Below, piece by piece: positions 16,307 to 26,027 of a stretch of DNA of 64,000 bases. The position numbers and the translations under genes were made by a program. Under the pieces are notes generated by a model that did no database searches, was not told where the DNA came from, and worked only from the letters and a program-made list of their open reading frames with translations. Each line of letters begins with the position of its first letter. Positions within the stretch are counted from its first letter, which is position 1. The stretch spans positions 1 to 64,000 of the forward strand of contig NZ_BJXX01000019.1 of the NCBI RefSeq assembly GCF_007991215.1, in the 5' to 3' direction. The DNA comes from Aneurinibacillus danicus. GTDB taxonomy: Bacteria > Bacillota > Bacilli > Aneurinibacillales > Aneurinibacillaceae.

Positions 16307-17593
16307 ATGAAGGCAACTTGGGAAAAGTTAGAGAATAACCAGGGCGTACTAACGATCGAAGTCGAAGAAGCCCGCGTAGATCAAGCAATCGATCAGGCGT
16401 TTGCAAAAGTCGTTAAGAAAGTAAACGTTCCCGGATTCCGTAAAGGTAAAGTGCCGCGCAAGATTTTCGAAGCGCGTTTTGGGGTGGAATCCTTATATCA
16501 AGACGCACTGGACATTATCCTGCCGGAAGCTTACACCGAGGCTGTTCAGGAGACAGGCATTGAACCTGTTGACCGTCCGGAAGTGGACGTGGAACAAATA
16601 GGCAAAGGCCAGCCGCTCGTTTTCAAAGCGACAGTAACGGTAAAACCGGAAGTAAAACTGGGCGACTACAAAGGTCTGACAGTAGAGGAGAAAGATTTCA
16701 CTGTAACTGACGAAGCGGTAGAAGAAGAGCTGAAACAGATGCAAAACCGCAGCGCTGAGCTTGTTGTGCTTGAAGACGGTGCTGCTATTGAAAAAGGCGA
16801 CTACGCTATTATTGATTTCAAAGGCTTCGTAGACGGTGAAGCATTTGAAGGCGGCGAAGCAGAGAACTATCAGCTCGAAATCGGATCCGGCACATTCATC
16901 CCGGGCTTCGAAGACCAAATTATCGGTCTGAAGAAAGGCGATGAAAAAGACATAGAAGTTACATTCCCGGAAGATTACCATGCTGCAGAGCTGGCGGGCA
17001 AACCGGCTGTATTTAAAGTAAAAGTAAATGAAATCAAGCGCAAAAACCTTCCTGAGCTGGATGACGAGTTCGCAAAAGACGTAAGCGAATTCGATACGCT
17101 TGACGAATTGAAAGCTGATATCAAGAATAAGCTGGAAGAAAAAGCGAAAACAGACGCTGAGAATTACAAGAAAGAATCTTTAATCGAAAAAGCGACTGAG
17201 AATGCGGAAATCAATCTGCCTGAAGTAATGGTTGAAAACGAAGTTAACCACATGGTGAACGATTTCGCACAGCGTCTGCAGTACCAGGGTATGAATCTGG
17301 ACTTGTACTACCAATTCACCGGCCTTGATGAAGAGAAGCTTCGCGAGCAGTTCCAACCGGATGCTGAGAAGCGCGTCCGCACAACATTGGTGCTTGAAGC
17401 GATTGGAAAGGCGGAAAATGTGGAAGTAACAGATGAGGACGTAAATAACGAGCTTGAAGAACTGTCCAAGCAATACAATCGTCCGGTTGAAGAGCTTCGC
17501 AAAATCTTTGAAGGTCGCGATAACTTGGAAAGCCTTAAAAACGATATCCGCATTCGCAAAACGATTGACCTGCTTGTCGAGAACAGCAAATGA
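16307..17593 (+). CDS. tig: Trigger factor
   Basis: This ribosome-bound chaperone and peptidyl-prolyl isomerase has an N-terminal ribosome-binding domain with the signature [12 protein letters not shown] (~42-53). The FKBP-type PPIase domain lies about 160-250 ([35 protein letters not shown]), and the C-terminal domain is a helical cradle. At 428 aa it is the full family length. The ATG follows GGAGGGG. A strong terminator separates it from clpP, though read-through is possible. Confidence 0.97.
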   Translation: MKATWEKLENNQGVLTIEVEEARVDQAIDQAFAKVVKKVNVPGFRKGKVPRKIFEARFGVESLYQDALDIILPEAYTEAVQETGIEPVDRPEVDVEQIGKGQPLVFKATVTVKPEVKLGDYKGLTVEEKDFTVTDEAVEEELKQMQNRSAELVVLEDGAAIEKGDYAIIDFKGFVDGEAFEGGEAENYQLEIGSGTFIPGFEDQIIGLKKGDEKDIEVTFPEDYHAAELAGKPAVFKVKVNEIKRKNLPELDDEFAKDVSEFDTLDELKADIKNKLEEKAKTDAENYKKESLIEKATENAEINLPEVMVENEVNHMVNDFAQRLQYQGMNLDLYYQFTGLDEEKLREQFQPDAEKRVRTTLVLEAIGKAENVEVTDEDVNNELEELSKQYNRPVEELRKIFEGRDNLESLKNDIRIRKTIDLLVENSK

Positions 17594-17616
17594 TGTCATA
17601 ATAACAACAACTAGTA

Positions 17617-17646
17617 ACAAGGCACGAATATTCGTGCCTTGTTTTT
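17617..17646 (+). terminator. Intrinsic terminator after tig
   Basis: A perfect 26-base palindrome (17617-17642) is followed by four more T. Only 46 bases then remain before clpP. Confidence 0.88.
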
Positions 17647-17692
17647 CCAAACCAAAATACATACCGGGTTGTGAAGGGAGGATTATTGCGTT

Positions 17693-18283
17693 ATGAGTGT
17701 TATACCTTATGTTGTGGAAAGTACAAATCGGGGGGAGCGCGCGTATGATATTTACTCCCGTCTATTGAAAGACCGCATCATCATGCTGGGATCTGAGATC
17801 GATGACCAGGTAGCCAATGCGGTTGTAGCGCAGCTGTTGTTTCTGGCTGCTGAGGATCCGGACAAGGACATACACTTATACATAAATTCTCCCGGAGGCT
17901 CAATTACAGCAGGCATGGCTATCTATGATACCATGCAATTCATAAAGCCCGACGTGTCGACAATCTGTATCGGCATGGCTGCCAGTATGGGTTCGTTCCT
18001 GCTGATGGCCGGGGCCAAGGGTAAGCGGTACGCGCTGCCTCACAGCGAAGTAATGATTCATCAGCCGCTCGGAGGAGTCCGGGGACAGGCGGCGGATATC
18101 AAAATCCATGCCGAATGGATTCTGAGAACCAAAGAAAAGATTAATCAAATCTATGCTGAGCGTACAGGTCAACCGCTTGATAAAATTGAGCGCGACACGG
18201 ACCGCGACCGATTTATGGATGCCCTTGAGGCCAAAGAATACGGGTTAATTGACGAAGTCATCACTCGTAATGATCAAAAGTAA
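17693..18283 (+). CDS. clpP: ATP-dependent Clp protease proteolytic subunit
   Basis: This tetradecameric serine protease chamber works with ClpX and ClpC. The catalytic triad is Ser98 (GMAASMGSF), His123 (MIHQP) and Asp172 (TDRDRF), matching the family numbering. It has 196 aa. The ATG follows GGGAGG. In B. subtilis clpP is elsewhere; here it sits between tig and clpX, as in many other bacteria. I see no CtsR operator (GGTCAAA repeats) before it. Confidence 0.97.
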   Translation: MSVIPYVVESTNRGERAYDIYSRLLKDRIIMLGSEIDDQVANAVVAQLLFLAAEDPDKDIHLYINSPGGSITAGMAIYDTMQFIKPDVSTICIGMAASMGSFLLMAGAKGKRYALPHSEVMIHQPLGGVRGQAADIKIHAEWILRTKEKINQIYAERTGQPLDKIERDTDRDRFMDALEAKEYGLIDEVITRNDQK

Positions 18284-18294
18284 GGGGTGATTTC

Positions 18295-19569
18295 ATGTTT
18301 AAATTCAATGATGAAAAAGGCCAACTCAAGTGCTCGTTCTGCGGCAAGACTCAGGATCAAGTGCGCAAACTTGTGGCTGGTCCCGGAGTATACATTTGTG
18401 ATGAGTGCATCGAGCTGTGTACGGAGATTGTGGAAGAGGAATTAGGCACAGAGGAAGAAATCGATCTGAAAGAAATTCCGAAGCCGCATGAAATCCGTGC
18501 ATTCCTTGACGATTATGTTATCGGACAGGAAGCGGCCAAAAAATCGCTTTCCGTTGCGGTCTATAACCACTACAAGCGCATTAATACAGGCTCAAAAATC
18601 GACGATGTAGAATTGGCCAAGAGTAATATCCTGATGCTTGGACCGACGGGAAGCGGGAAAACGCTGCTTGCCCAGACTATGGCTCGCATTCTAAATGTAC
18701 CGTTCGCTATTGCGGATGCTACATCTCTAACCGAAGCGGGATATGTAGGGGAAGACGTCGAAAATATTCTGCTTAAACTGATTCAGGCTGCCGATTACGA
18801 TGTAGAGAAGGCTGAGCGCGGCATTATCTATATCGATGAAATCGACAAGGTGGCGCGTAAGTCGGAGAATCCGTCTATCACTCGTGATGTATCCGGTGAA
18901 GGCGTACAGCAGGCGCTGCTTAAAATTCTTGAAGGGACGGTTGCCAGCGTACCACCGCAAGGGGGACGGAAGCATCCGCATCAGGAATTTATCCAAATCG
19001 ATACGTCCAATATTCTGTTTATTGTAGGCGGAGCGTTTGACGGTATTGAGTCGCTTATCAAACGTCGTGTCGGCAAGAAGGTCATCGGTTTCGGCACCGA
19101 TATAGAGACAGGCACAAGGGATTTGAAGTCAGGTGAATTCTTGCAAAAAGTATTGCCCGAAGACCTTCTCAAGTTTGGATTGATTCCGGAGTTTGTTGGT
19201 CGTCTGCCGGTCATTACGACGCTTGAGCCGCTGGATGAAGATGCGTTAATCCGAATCCTGACTGAGCCGAAGAATGCGCTTGTTAAACAATATCAGAAGC
19301 TGCTTGAAATGGATGATGCAGAGCTTGTATTTACAGACGGCGCGCTGCGCGAAATCGCTAAAGAAGCGATTAAACGCAACACCGGTGCCCGCGGCTTGCG
19401 CTCCATCATTGAAGGCATCATGCTTGATATCATGTTTGACCTGCCGTCCCGCGACGACATTGTCAAGTGTGTTATCACGGAAGAGACCGTTAAGCAAAAA
19501 GGCAACCCGGAGCTTTATACCAAGCAGGGCAAGCTCGTTAACGATAACAAAAAACCTGAAAGTGCGTAA
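18295..19569 (+). CDS. clpX: ClpX unfoldase
   Basis: This AAA+ unfoldase feeds ClpP. The N-terminal zinc-binding domain has CSFC and CDEC (residues ~11-39). Walker A is GPTGSGKT, Walker B is IIYIDEIDK, and the ClpP-docking IGF loop reads KKVIGFGTD. At 424 aa it is the usual size. It lies 11 bases downstream of clpP with a GGGGTG ribosome site. Confidence 0.97.
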   Translation: MFKFNDEKGQLKCSFCGKTQDQVRKLVAGPGVYICDECIELCTEIVEEELGTEEEIDLKEIPKPHEIRAFLDDYVIGQEAAKKSLSVAVYNHYKRINTGSKIDDVELAKSNILMLGPTGSGKTLLAQTMARILNVPFAIADATSLTEAGYVGEDVENILLKLIQAADYDVEKAERGIIYIDEIDKVARKSENPSITRDVSGEGVQQALLKILEGTVASVPPQGGRKHPHQEFIQIDTSNILFIVGGAFDGIESLIKRRVGKKVIGFGTDIETGTRDLKSGEFLQKVLPEDLLKFGLIPEFVGRLPVITTLEPLDEDALIRILTEPKNALVKQYQKLLEMDDAELVFTDGALREIAKEAIKRNTGARGLRSIIEGIMLDIMFDLPSRDDIVKCVITEETVKQKGNPELYTKQGKLVNDNKKPESA

Positions 19570-19583
19570 TGTATTTCTCAAAG

Positions 19584-19611
19584 GCCATCGGAGTTTTCCG
19601 GTGGCTTTTTT
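19584..19611 (+). terminator. Intrinsic terminator after clpX
   Basis: A nine-bp stem (19584-19592 with 19597-19605, one T-G pair) is followed by six T. Confidence 0.85.
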
Positions 19612-19636
19612 GCTTTAATTGTGCATGTTTATGTTG

Positions 19637-19695
19637 TTTTTTCTTAGCTGGTTTTCCTTTGCAGGGAAGCAACACTGTCCATTCCGTTTCAGAAA
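19637..19695. repeat. Dispersed ~60-nt repeat, copy 2 (upstream of lonB)
   Basis: It is a near-identical copy of 15991-16049, in the same orientation. The distal GGACAGTG arm present at copy 1 is absent here, so this copy may be truncated. The surrounding 360-base gap otherwise holds the lonB promoter and no convincing gene. Confidence 0.8.
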
Positions 19696-19844
19696 GACGG
19701 GCAAGTTCAAACCATTTCGGAAATATGGAGCGGGCATGATAACTTCTTCGCAGAAAACACAGACGTATTTTCCCCCCTGCGCCGCCTTATCTCAAATTTT
19801 TATTTATGCAACTCCTCACTTCGTTTTCCTGTGCCTCATTTTTC

Positions 19845-19874
19845 GTTTATTCCCCCACCTTCTAGGCAATAATA
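19845..19874 (+). promoter_or_regulatory. Sigma-F promoter of lonB
   Basis: GTTTA (19845-19849) is followed after 15 bases by GGCAATAATA (19865-19874). The -10 matches GGNNANAHTR at every position, and the -35 matches GYWTA. The known lonB of B. subtilis is forespore-specific and sigma-F dependent, so the match fits its biology. Confidence 0.65.
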
Positions 19875-19928
19875 CACGTAGAAAACAAGAGGTGCTGGCT
19901 TTTCACTTCTCATACATAGGAGGGACAT

Positions 19929-21623
19929 ATGAACTGGACATTACTACTTACGCTGATTCAAGTTTTTTTTGCCGTTATCATCGGCATGTACTTCATGAGC
20001 CTGCTGAAAAATCAGCGCAGCAGCCGCACATATGTAGACCGTGAATCAAGAAAAGAAATGGAACAACTGCGTAAGATGCGTTCCGTTTCCTTATCTGAGC
20101 CGCTCTCTGAAAAAACCCGTCCTGCTACGTTAAGCGACATCGTTGGACAGGAAGACGGGATCCGTGCTCTTCGCGCCGCATTATGCGGACCCAATCCACA
20201 GCACGTGATTGTCTACGGTCCCCCCGGGGTCGGTAAAACGGCAGCAGCCCGCGTTATCTTAGAGGAAGCCAAAAAGCAAACGGCCTCGCCATTCAACGAA
20301 CACTCACTGTTTACTGAGATTGACGCTACGACCGCGCGCTTTGACGAACGCGGTATTGCCGATCCGTTGATTGGTTCTGTACACGATCCAATTTATCAGG
20401 GGGCAGGCGCTATGGGCCAGGCCGGTATTCCTCAGCCGAAGCCTGGGGCAGTTACAAAAGCGCATGGGGGCATCTTGTTTATTGATGAAATTGGGGAGTT
20501 GCATCCGATTCAGCTCAACAAACTGTTGAAAGTGCTTGAGGACCGTAAAGTGTTTCTTGAAAGCGCCTATTATAGTGAAGAAAATCAGCAAATTCCGAAA
20601 CATATTCACGACATTTTTCAGAACGGATTACCTGCTGATTTCCGCCTTGTCGGGGCTACCACGCGTACGCCGGATGAGCTGCCGCCCGCACTTCGTTCGC
20701 GATGCCTTGAAATTTTCTTTCGTCCGCTTGTCCCTTCTGAAGTGTACAAAATTGCGAAAAACGCTGCGGAAAAAATAAAGATGGAAATAGAAGAGAGCGC
20801 CGTCGAACTTTTAACCCGTTATGCTACCAATGGGAGGGAAGCGGTAAATATGGTGCAGATTGCGGCTGGAATTGCTATTACGGAGCAGCGCAAGAACATC
20901 GCCCGAACAGATATCGAGTGGGTGGTCAACAGCAGCCAGAAGTCGCCCCGACCGGACAGAAAAGTGCTGGGAGGCTCTTTCGTCGGACTGGTTAACGGAT
21001 TGGCCGTCTATGGTCCAAACATGGGAGCGCTGCTTGAAATTGAAGTTACCGCAGCAAAAGCACCTGCACCGGGAACGGGCACTGTTACGATTACCGGCGT
21101 TGTCGATGAAGAGGAGATGGGAGGCAAAGGGAGAACGCTGCGCCGCAAATCTATGGCGCGAGGATCGCTTGAAAACGTGCTAACAGTGTTGCGCCTGCAG
21201 GGTATAAATACCCTGGATTATACGCTGCATGTTAATTTTCCGGGAGGAGTGCCCATTGACGGCCCATCTGCCGGAATCGCGATGGCAACGGCTATCTATT
21301 CTGCCATTACAAAGCAGCCGATCGATAATTATGTAGCCATGACAGGCGAGTTGAGCATTCACGGTACAGTTAAGCCGGTTGGTGGCGTAGTTGCCAAAGT
21401 GGAGGCCGCACGCTTTGCAGGGGTCAAAAAGGTGTTGGTGCCGAAAGAAAACTGGCAGGAAATTTTCAGACAGGTGGAAGGCATTCAGGTGATTGCGGTC
21501 GAGCGATTGGATGAAGTACTGCATCATGCCACTCTGCCACAAAACGAAGAGGAAGCCCAGCCACTTCCGGCCGCTTTGCGCCAGGCAGCCGAAATATTAA
21601 ATCCTTCTCCTACTTCCATTTAG
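19929..21623 (+). CDS. lonB: LonB, membrane-anchored forespore Lon protease
   Basis: This Lon-family protease has an N-terminal transmembrane helix (~5-27) in place of the Lon substrate-binding domain. An AAA+ domain follows (Walker [12 protein letters not shown] near 96, Walker B GGILFIDEIGEL) with a linker insertion. The C-terminal serine-lysine protease domain has the Ser in DGPSAGIAMATA near 446. At 564 aa it is close to B. subtilis LonB. The ATG follows AGGAGGG. It acts in the forespore during sporulation. Confidence 0.95.
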   Translation: MNWTLLLTLIQVFFAVIIGMYFMSLLKNQRSSRTYVDRESRKEMEQLRKMRSVSLSEPLSEKTRPATLSDIVGQEDGIRALRAALCGPNPQHVIVYGPPGVGKTAAARVILEEAKKQTASPFNEHSLFTEIDATTARFDERGIADPLIGSVHDPIYQGAGAMGQAGIPQPKPGAVTKAHGGILFIDEIGELHPIQLNKLLKVLEDRKVFLESAYYSEENQQIPKHIHDIFQNGLPADFRLVGATTRTPDELPPALRSRCLEIFFRPLVPSEVYKIAKNAAEKIKMEIEESAVELLTRYATNGREAVNMVQIAAGIAITEQRKNIARTDIEWVVNSSQKSPRPDRKVLGGSFVGLVNGLAVYGPNMGALLEIEVTAAKAPAPGTGTVTITGVVDEEEMGGKGRTLRRKSMARGSLENVLTVLRLQGINTLDYTLHVNFPGGVPIDGPSAGIAMATAIYSAITKQPIDNYVAMTGELSIHGTVKPVGGVVAKVEAARFAGVKKVLVPKENWQEIFRQVEGIQVIAVERLDEVLHHATLPQNEEEAQPLPAALRQAAEILNPSPTSI

Positions 21624-21649
21624 AAAAAACGCTTTCCTGTGCTTCAGGA

Positions 21650-21679
21650 TTAGACAACGAACAGCAGTTAAGCTAAAAT
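21650..21679 (+). promoter_or_regulatory. Candidate sigma-A promoter of lonA
   Basis: TTAGAC (21650-21655) is followed after 18 bases by TAAAAT (21674-21679), within the lonB-lonA gap. Confidence 0.4.
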
Positions 21680-21748
21680 GAAGTGAAGACAACCTTGTAT
21701 TTGGTACAACTTTCTTGCCAATACTACAGGGATTTGGAGGTAGAAAAG

Positions 21749-24079
21749 ATGGGAACAAACGAAAAAGAGAGACAAATCCCTCTTCTCCCATTGCGAGGAT
21801 TGTTGGTATTTCCGGGTATGGTTTTGCATCTTGATGTAGGACGTGCCAAATCGGTAAAAGCGCTGGAAAAAGCGATGGTAGACGATAACCTCATTCTTCT
21901 ATCTACACAGGAGGAAGTACATATTGAGGAACCAGAAAAGGAGCAAATTTTTACGATTGGTACCGTGGCCAAAGTAAAGCAAATGCTCAAGCTGCCAAAT
22001 GGAACGATTCGCGTGCTTATAGAAGGGGTCAGCCGCGCAAAGATAGAAGATTATCTGCAGGAAGACGAGTATTTTGAAGCTCAGATTTCCTACCTGGATG
22101 AAGATCAGGAACGAAGTCCTGAAATTGAAGCGCTTATGCGCACCGTACTTGCCAATTTTGAGCAGTACATCAATTTATCTAAGAAGATTATTCCGGAGAC
22201 GTTCGCCTCTGTTTCCGATATTACCGAGCCGGGTCGACTGGCAGACATTATCACTTCCCATCTGCCGCTTAAAATTCGCGACAAGCAGGACATTCTCGAA
22301 ACCATTGATGTTAAAGCACGCTTGGAAAAGTTGCTTGGCATTCTGAACAATGAACGTGAAGTGCTGGAGCTGGAGCGAAAAATCGGGCAGCGCGTGAAAA
22401 AGCAGATGGAAAAAACGCAGAAAGAGTATTATCTGCGTGAACAGATGAAGGCCATTCAGAAAGAGCTCGGCGATAAAGAAGGACGCGCAGGAGAAGTAGA
22501 AGACTTGCGCAAAAAGCTTGCGGAAGCGAATCCTCCCGCCAATATTGTTGAAAAAGTGGAACGTGAGCTCGAACGACTCGAGAAAACACCGCCGACCAGC
22601 GCAGAAGGTAACGTTATCCGCACTTATATCGATTGGTTAATCGCGTTGCCGTGGACGAAGCGGACAGAGGATAACCTTGATTTGCACCATGCGGAGCGTG
22701 TGCTCGATGAAGACCACTTCGGTCTTGAAAAAGCCAAAGAGCGTGTACTGGAATATTTGGCTGTTCAGAAATTGGTCAATAAGCTGAAAGGACCCATTCT
22801 CTGCCTGGTAGGACCGCCGGGCGTCGGTAAGACGTCGCTGGCCCAGTCGGTAGCGCGGGCATTGAATCGCAAATTTGTCCGCATTTCTCTTGGTGGTGTG
22901 CGCGATGAAGCGGAAATTCGGGGGCATCGCCGCACTTATGTAGGCGCAATGCCGGGACGGATTATTCAGGGTATGAAAACCGCTGGCACGGTAAATCCGG
23001 TATTCCTGCTTGATGAGATTGACAAGATGTCTATGGATTTCCGGGGAGATCCGGGGGCTGCGCTGCTTGAGGTTCTTGATCCGAATCAGAATGATACGTT
23101 TAGCGATCATTATATCGAGGAACCATACGATCTGTCTTCAGTTATGTTCATTACAACGGCCAACGCGGTACATACCATTCCACGACCGCTGCTTGATCGT
23201 ATGGAAATGTTGTACATTCCGGGATATACAGAAATTGAAAAGCTGAAAATCTGTCAGGATTACCTGCTTCCGAAACAGATGAAAGAGCATGGTTTAGGAC
23301 GTGATCGTCTGCAGGTTCAGGAGGAAGCATTGCTAAAGGTGGTTCGCCAGTATACCCGCGAAGCCGGTGTCCGTAACCTGAACCGGATGATGGAGACAAT
23401 CTGCCGCAAAGCGGCGCGCATGATCGTAGCCGGAACGAAAAAGCGGGTCGTCGTCACGGTGAAAACGCTCGAAGACATGCTGGGTAAACCAAAATTCCGG
23501 TACGGTATGGCCGAAGAAGAGGACCAGGTAGGTGCAGTGACTGGTCTTGCCTGGACGGAAGCGGGCGGTGATACGCTGACGATTGAAGTGTCCGTCGTAC
23601 CCGGGAAAGGCAAACTTACTCTAACCGGAAAGCTGGGCGATGTAATGAAAGAATCCGCGCAGGCGGCATTTAGTTATATTCGTTCCCGCTCAAAAGAGCT
23701 TGATATTGACCCGGAATTCCATGAGAAATTCGATATTCATATTCACGTACCGGAAGGCGCCATTCCAAAAGATGGTCCGTCTGCAGGTATTACGATGGCG
23801 ACCGCGCTTGTGTCTGCACTGACAGGAGTTCCGGTGTCTCGCGAGGTTGGTATGACAGGCGAGATTACCCTGCGGGGCCGGGTACTTCCTATCGGGGGAT
23901 TGAAGGAGAAGGCACTGGCCGCACACCGCGCCGGACTTACAACTGTCATCATGCCGAAAGACAACGAAAAGGATATTGAAGACATTCCAGAAAGCGTGCG
24001 TCGTGATATGAAATTTATCCCGGTGGAACACCTCGATCAAGTATTGAGCGTAGCGCTGATGAAGGTGGCCAGAATATGA
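21749..24079 (+). CDS. lonA: LonA, ATP-dependent protease
   Basis: This soluble Lon protease removes damaged and regulatory proteins. The N-terminal substrate-binding domain ([15 protein letters not shown]) is followed by a coiled region, an AAA+ domain (GPPGVGKTS near 354, LLDEIDKM) and a protease domain with the Ser in [13 protein letters not shown] near 676 and Lys in [14 protein letters not shown]. From ATG 21749, which has GGAGG upstream, it has 776 aa, matching B. subtilis LonA. It overlaps engB by four bases. Confidence 0.97.
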   Translation: MGTNEKERQIPLLPLRGLLVFPGMVLHLDVGRAKSVKALEKAMVDDNLILLSTQEEVHIEEPEKEQIFTIGTVAKVKQMLKLPNGTIRVLIEGVSRAKIEDYLQEDEYFEAQISYLDEDQERSPEIEALMRTVLANFEQYINLSKKIIPETFASVSDITEPGRLADIITSHLPLKIRDKQDILETIDVKARLEKLLGILNNEREVLELERKIGQRVKKQMEKTQKEYYLREQMKAIQKELGDKEGRAGEVEDLRKKLAEANPPANIVEKVERELERLEKTPPTSAEGNVIRTYIDWLIALPWTKRTEDNLDLHHAERVLDEDHFGLEKAKERVLEYLAVQKLVNKLKGPILCLVGPPGVGKTSLAQSVARALNRKFVRISLGGVRDEAEIRGHRRTYVGAMPGRIIQGMKTAGTVNPVFLLDEIDKMSMDFRGDPGAALLEVLDPNQNDTFSDHYIEEPYDLSSVMFITTANAVHTIPRPLLDRMEMLYIPGYTEIEKLKICQDYLLPKQMKEHGLGRDRLQVQEEALLKVVRQYTREAGVRNLNRMMETICRKAARMIVAGTKKRVVVTVKTLEDMLGKPKFRYGMAEEEDQVGAVTGLAWTEAGGDTLTIEVSVVPGKGKLTLTGKLGDVMKESAQAAFSYIRSRSKELDIDPEFHEKFDIHIHVPEGAIPKDGPSAGITMATALVSALTGVPVSREVGMTGEITLRGRVLPIGGLKEKALAAHRAGLTTVIMPKDNEKDIEDIPESVRRDMKFIPVEHLDQVLSVALMKVARI

Positions 24080-24720
24080 AAGTAACGCAGGCCGAATTTG
24101 TCATCAGTGCAGTTTCCTCCAAACAGTATCCGGAAGGCTCCCTGCCAGAATTTGCGTTGGCAGGGCGTTCTAATGTAGGCAAATCTTCCTTTATCAATAA
24201 AATGATTAACCGGAAGAATCTGGCCCGTACTTCCTCTAAACCGGGAAAAACGCAGACACTTAATTATTATCTGATCAATAAAGAACTGTATTTTGTTGAT
24301 TTGCCGGGATATGGCTACGCCAAAGTATCCAAAGCGGAAAAAGCAAAGTGGGGTAGGATGATGGAGGAATACCTCCAGACGAGAGAACAATTGAAGGCAG
24401 TTCTTCATGTGATAGACTTACGGCACAAGCCAACGAACGACGACCAGGGAATGTTCGAGTATTTAAAGCATTATGGTATTCCCGTGATTGTCGTAGCTAC
24501 AAAAGCCGATAAAATTCCGCGCGGCAAATGGCAAAAGCACGCCAAAGAAATTCGGGCCGTGCTTGGCATGGACAAAGAGGATCCGATGGTTCTATTCTCA
24601 GCTGAAACGGGTCAGGGTAAAGAAGAGGCCTGGTCCGCTATTTGGGCAAAGATTCATGAGGCCCGCCTGGCAGAAGCGGTACCTGATCCGGAGCCTGTGG
24701 AAGAAAACGAGCATAAATGA
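24076..24720 (+). CDS. engB: EngB/YsxC GTPase
   Basis: This essential GTPase acts in 50S ribosome assembly. The G motifs are [12 protein letters not shown] (G1), a Thr in the [10 protein letters not shown] switch (G2), DLPGYGYAK (G3), TKAD (G4) and FSAETGQG (G5). At 214 aa it is slightly longer than average, with an acidic tail. The ATGA overlap with lonA implies coupled translation, as in B. subtilis. Confidence 0.96.
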   Translation: MKVTQAEFVISAVSSKQYPEGSLPEFALAGRSNVGKSSFINKMINRKNLARTSSKPGKTQTLNYYLINKELYFVDLPGYGYAKVSKAEKAKWGRMMEEYLQTREQLKAVLHVIDLRHKPTNDDQGMFEYLKHYGIPVIVVATKADKIPRGKWQKHAKEIRAVLGMDKEDPMVLFSAETGQGKEEAWSAIWAKIHEARLAEAVPDPEPVEENEHK

Positions 24721-24722
24721 GA

Positions 24723-24758
24723 GAAAGGGGCCCCCATTCACCGAAGGGGGTCCCTTTC
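24723..24758 (+). terminator. Hairpin terminator after engB
   Basis: A 12-bp GC-rich stem with one G-T pair (5' arm near 24723-24734, 3' arm near 24747-24758) closes the lonA-engB unit. Its A- and T-rich flanks could also work for the minus strand. Confidence 0.6.
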
Positions 24759-24763
24759 TACGT

Positions 24764-24850
24764 TCATTGCTGCTTCTGAGAGGATTTTAGTTTCATTCCG
24801 CAGTGCGGACAGTATACCGCAGCAGCCGTGATAGAACTTGTTTGATTGAC
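24764..24850 (-). pseudogene. Zinc-ribbon tail remnant
   Basis: On the minus strand an open stretch encodes AVYCPHCGMKLKSSQKQQ and a stop. CPHCG is half of a zinc ribbon. No in-frame start exists, but an ATG with AGAGGAA upstream lies one frame away (MSQSNKF...). This suggests a tiny zinc-ribbon gene broken by a frameshift, or chance. Confidence 0.3.
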
Positions 24851-24904
24851 TCATACAGTTCCTCTATATCTCAATTTCCTCGCTTGCGAAGGACAAGGCT
24901 GAAG

Positions 24905-25825
24905 CTAGAAGGATGTTTTTCGTTTTTTTACCCAGGACATCACCTGTTCGGGCTGAAGCTCTGCCAGAATCATACCGATAAAAATAAATAAACAACCGAT
25001 TAGCGCCCGTCCTCCGAGAATTTCTTCATTAAATAGATACGCGGTGGCTGCCGCAAACACCGGTTCCATTGCGAAAATCAGCGCAACCCGTGTCGCCGTC
25101 GTAAAGCGCTGGCATTCGGTTTGTGCCAGAAACGCCAGTGCTGTCGCAGGTACGGCGGTAATCAACAGTGCCCAGTACACGGTCGGTGTGGCGAGTGTTT
25201 TCCATGTCAGTGTCGTCTGCCAGTCCTCAAAGAAGAAAGCGGCCCCTCCGCTTAATACCGCTACCGTAAGAATTTGCACGAACGCCAGTGCCAGCGAAGG
25301 AAACTGGGGCGCATAACGTCCGGTAAAGATGATTTGTAGCGCAAAAGAAATTGCACAGAGGAAGACAAGCACATCGCCCTCGTTGACGTTTATCGTATCT
25401 CCAAGCGTTAAGAGATACAATCCGACAGTAGCAAGCATAACACCGATAACGGCAGGCGGTTTGGGCCTTTGCTTTAGAATCAAAAGGGCAAAGACGGGCA
25501 CGAGCACGACCGACAATCCGGTAATGAATCCTGCTTTCGACGAGCTCGTATAGAGCAGGCCGATCGTCTGAAATGCATAGCCGCAGAACAACCAGATCCC
25601 CAAAATCATTCCTGCTATGACCAGCTTTCCGTTCATCTTATGTAATTGCGGACGGTAAAATAACAACAAAAACAATAGCAGGAATACCGAAGCCAGCAAA
25701 AAACGCACACCGTTAAATGTGAGTGGGGGCAGTGTGGCAATGGCGTTCTGCACAACAACGAATGTCGCTCCCCAGACGAGTGCCACCAGTAATAAAATTC
25801 CATCCGCTATCATAGATTTTCTCAA
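24905..25825 (-). CDS. EamA/DMT-family transporter
   Basis: This is a ten-helix drug/metabolite transporter of the plasma membrane. Two EamA repeats are visible, the first opening with ILLLVALVWGATFVVVQNA and ending in GLYLLTLGD, the second covering the C-terminal half (QIIFTGRYAP... to IGCLFIFIGMILAEL). At 306 aa it matches the family. The likely start is TTG at 25825, with AGGGTG upstream; ATG at 25813 is an alternative. The substrate cannot be told from sequence; relatives export amino acids or metabolites. It is transcribed divergently from the chemoreceptor gene. Confidence 0.9.
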   Translation of the reverse strand: MRKSMIADGILLLVALVWGATFVVVQNAIATLPPLTFNGVRFLLASVFLLLFLLLFYRPQLHKMNGKLVIAGMILGIWLFCGYAFQTIGLLYTSSSKAGFITGLSVVLVPVFALLILKQRPKPPAVIGVMLATVGLYLLTLGDTINVNEGDVLVFLCAISFALQIIFTGRYAPQFPSLALAFVQILTVAVLSGGAAFFFEDWQTTLTWKTLATPTVYWALLITAVPATALAFLAQTECQRFTTATRVALIFAMEPVFAAATAYLFNEEILGGRALIGCLFIFIGMILAELQPEQVMSWVKKRKTSF

Positions 25826-26027
25826 CTTGTTCTCACCCTTTCTCTCTGTAAGGCATCTATATTCTATAAAAATTTCTAATTATATACAGATAATCTTTAT
25901 TATAACGAAAAGCAAGAGATGAACAATAGATAAAATTTTCTGTTAATGAAAAGATGAAGAGCAGGTAAATCATGGTTTTATAGAGAATTGTTCTTATTAT
26001 GAAAGTTCATCTCTGGGAGGAATGCTG

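Noticed and set aside
19720-19745. GGGCATGATAA as a sigma-F -10 element
   Set aside because: No matching -35 at the right distance; the element at 19845-19874 is much better.
19619-20044. 141-codon plus-strand frame before lonB
   Set aside because: It runs through the dispersed repeat, the sigma-F promoter and the lonB start, and has no ribosome site; the protein has no plausible domain.
25826-26020. Sigma-D promoter for the chemoreceptor
   Set aside because: No TAAA-N15-GCCGATAT-like sequence was found in the upstream gap.
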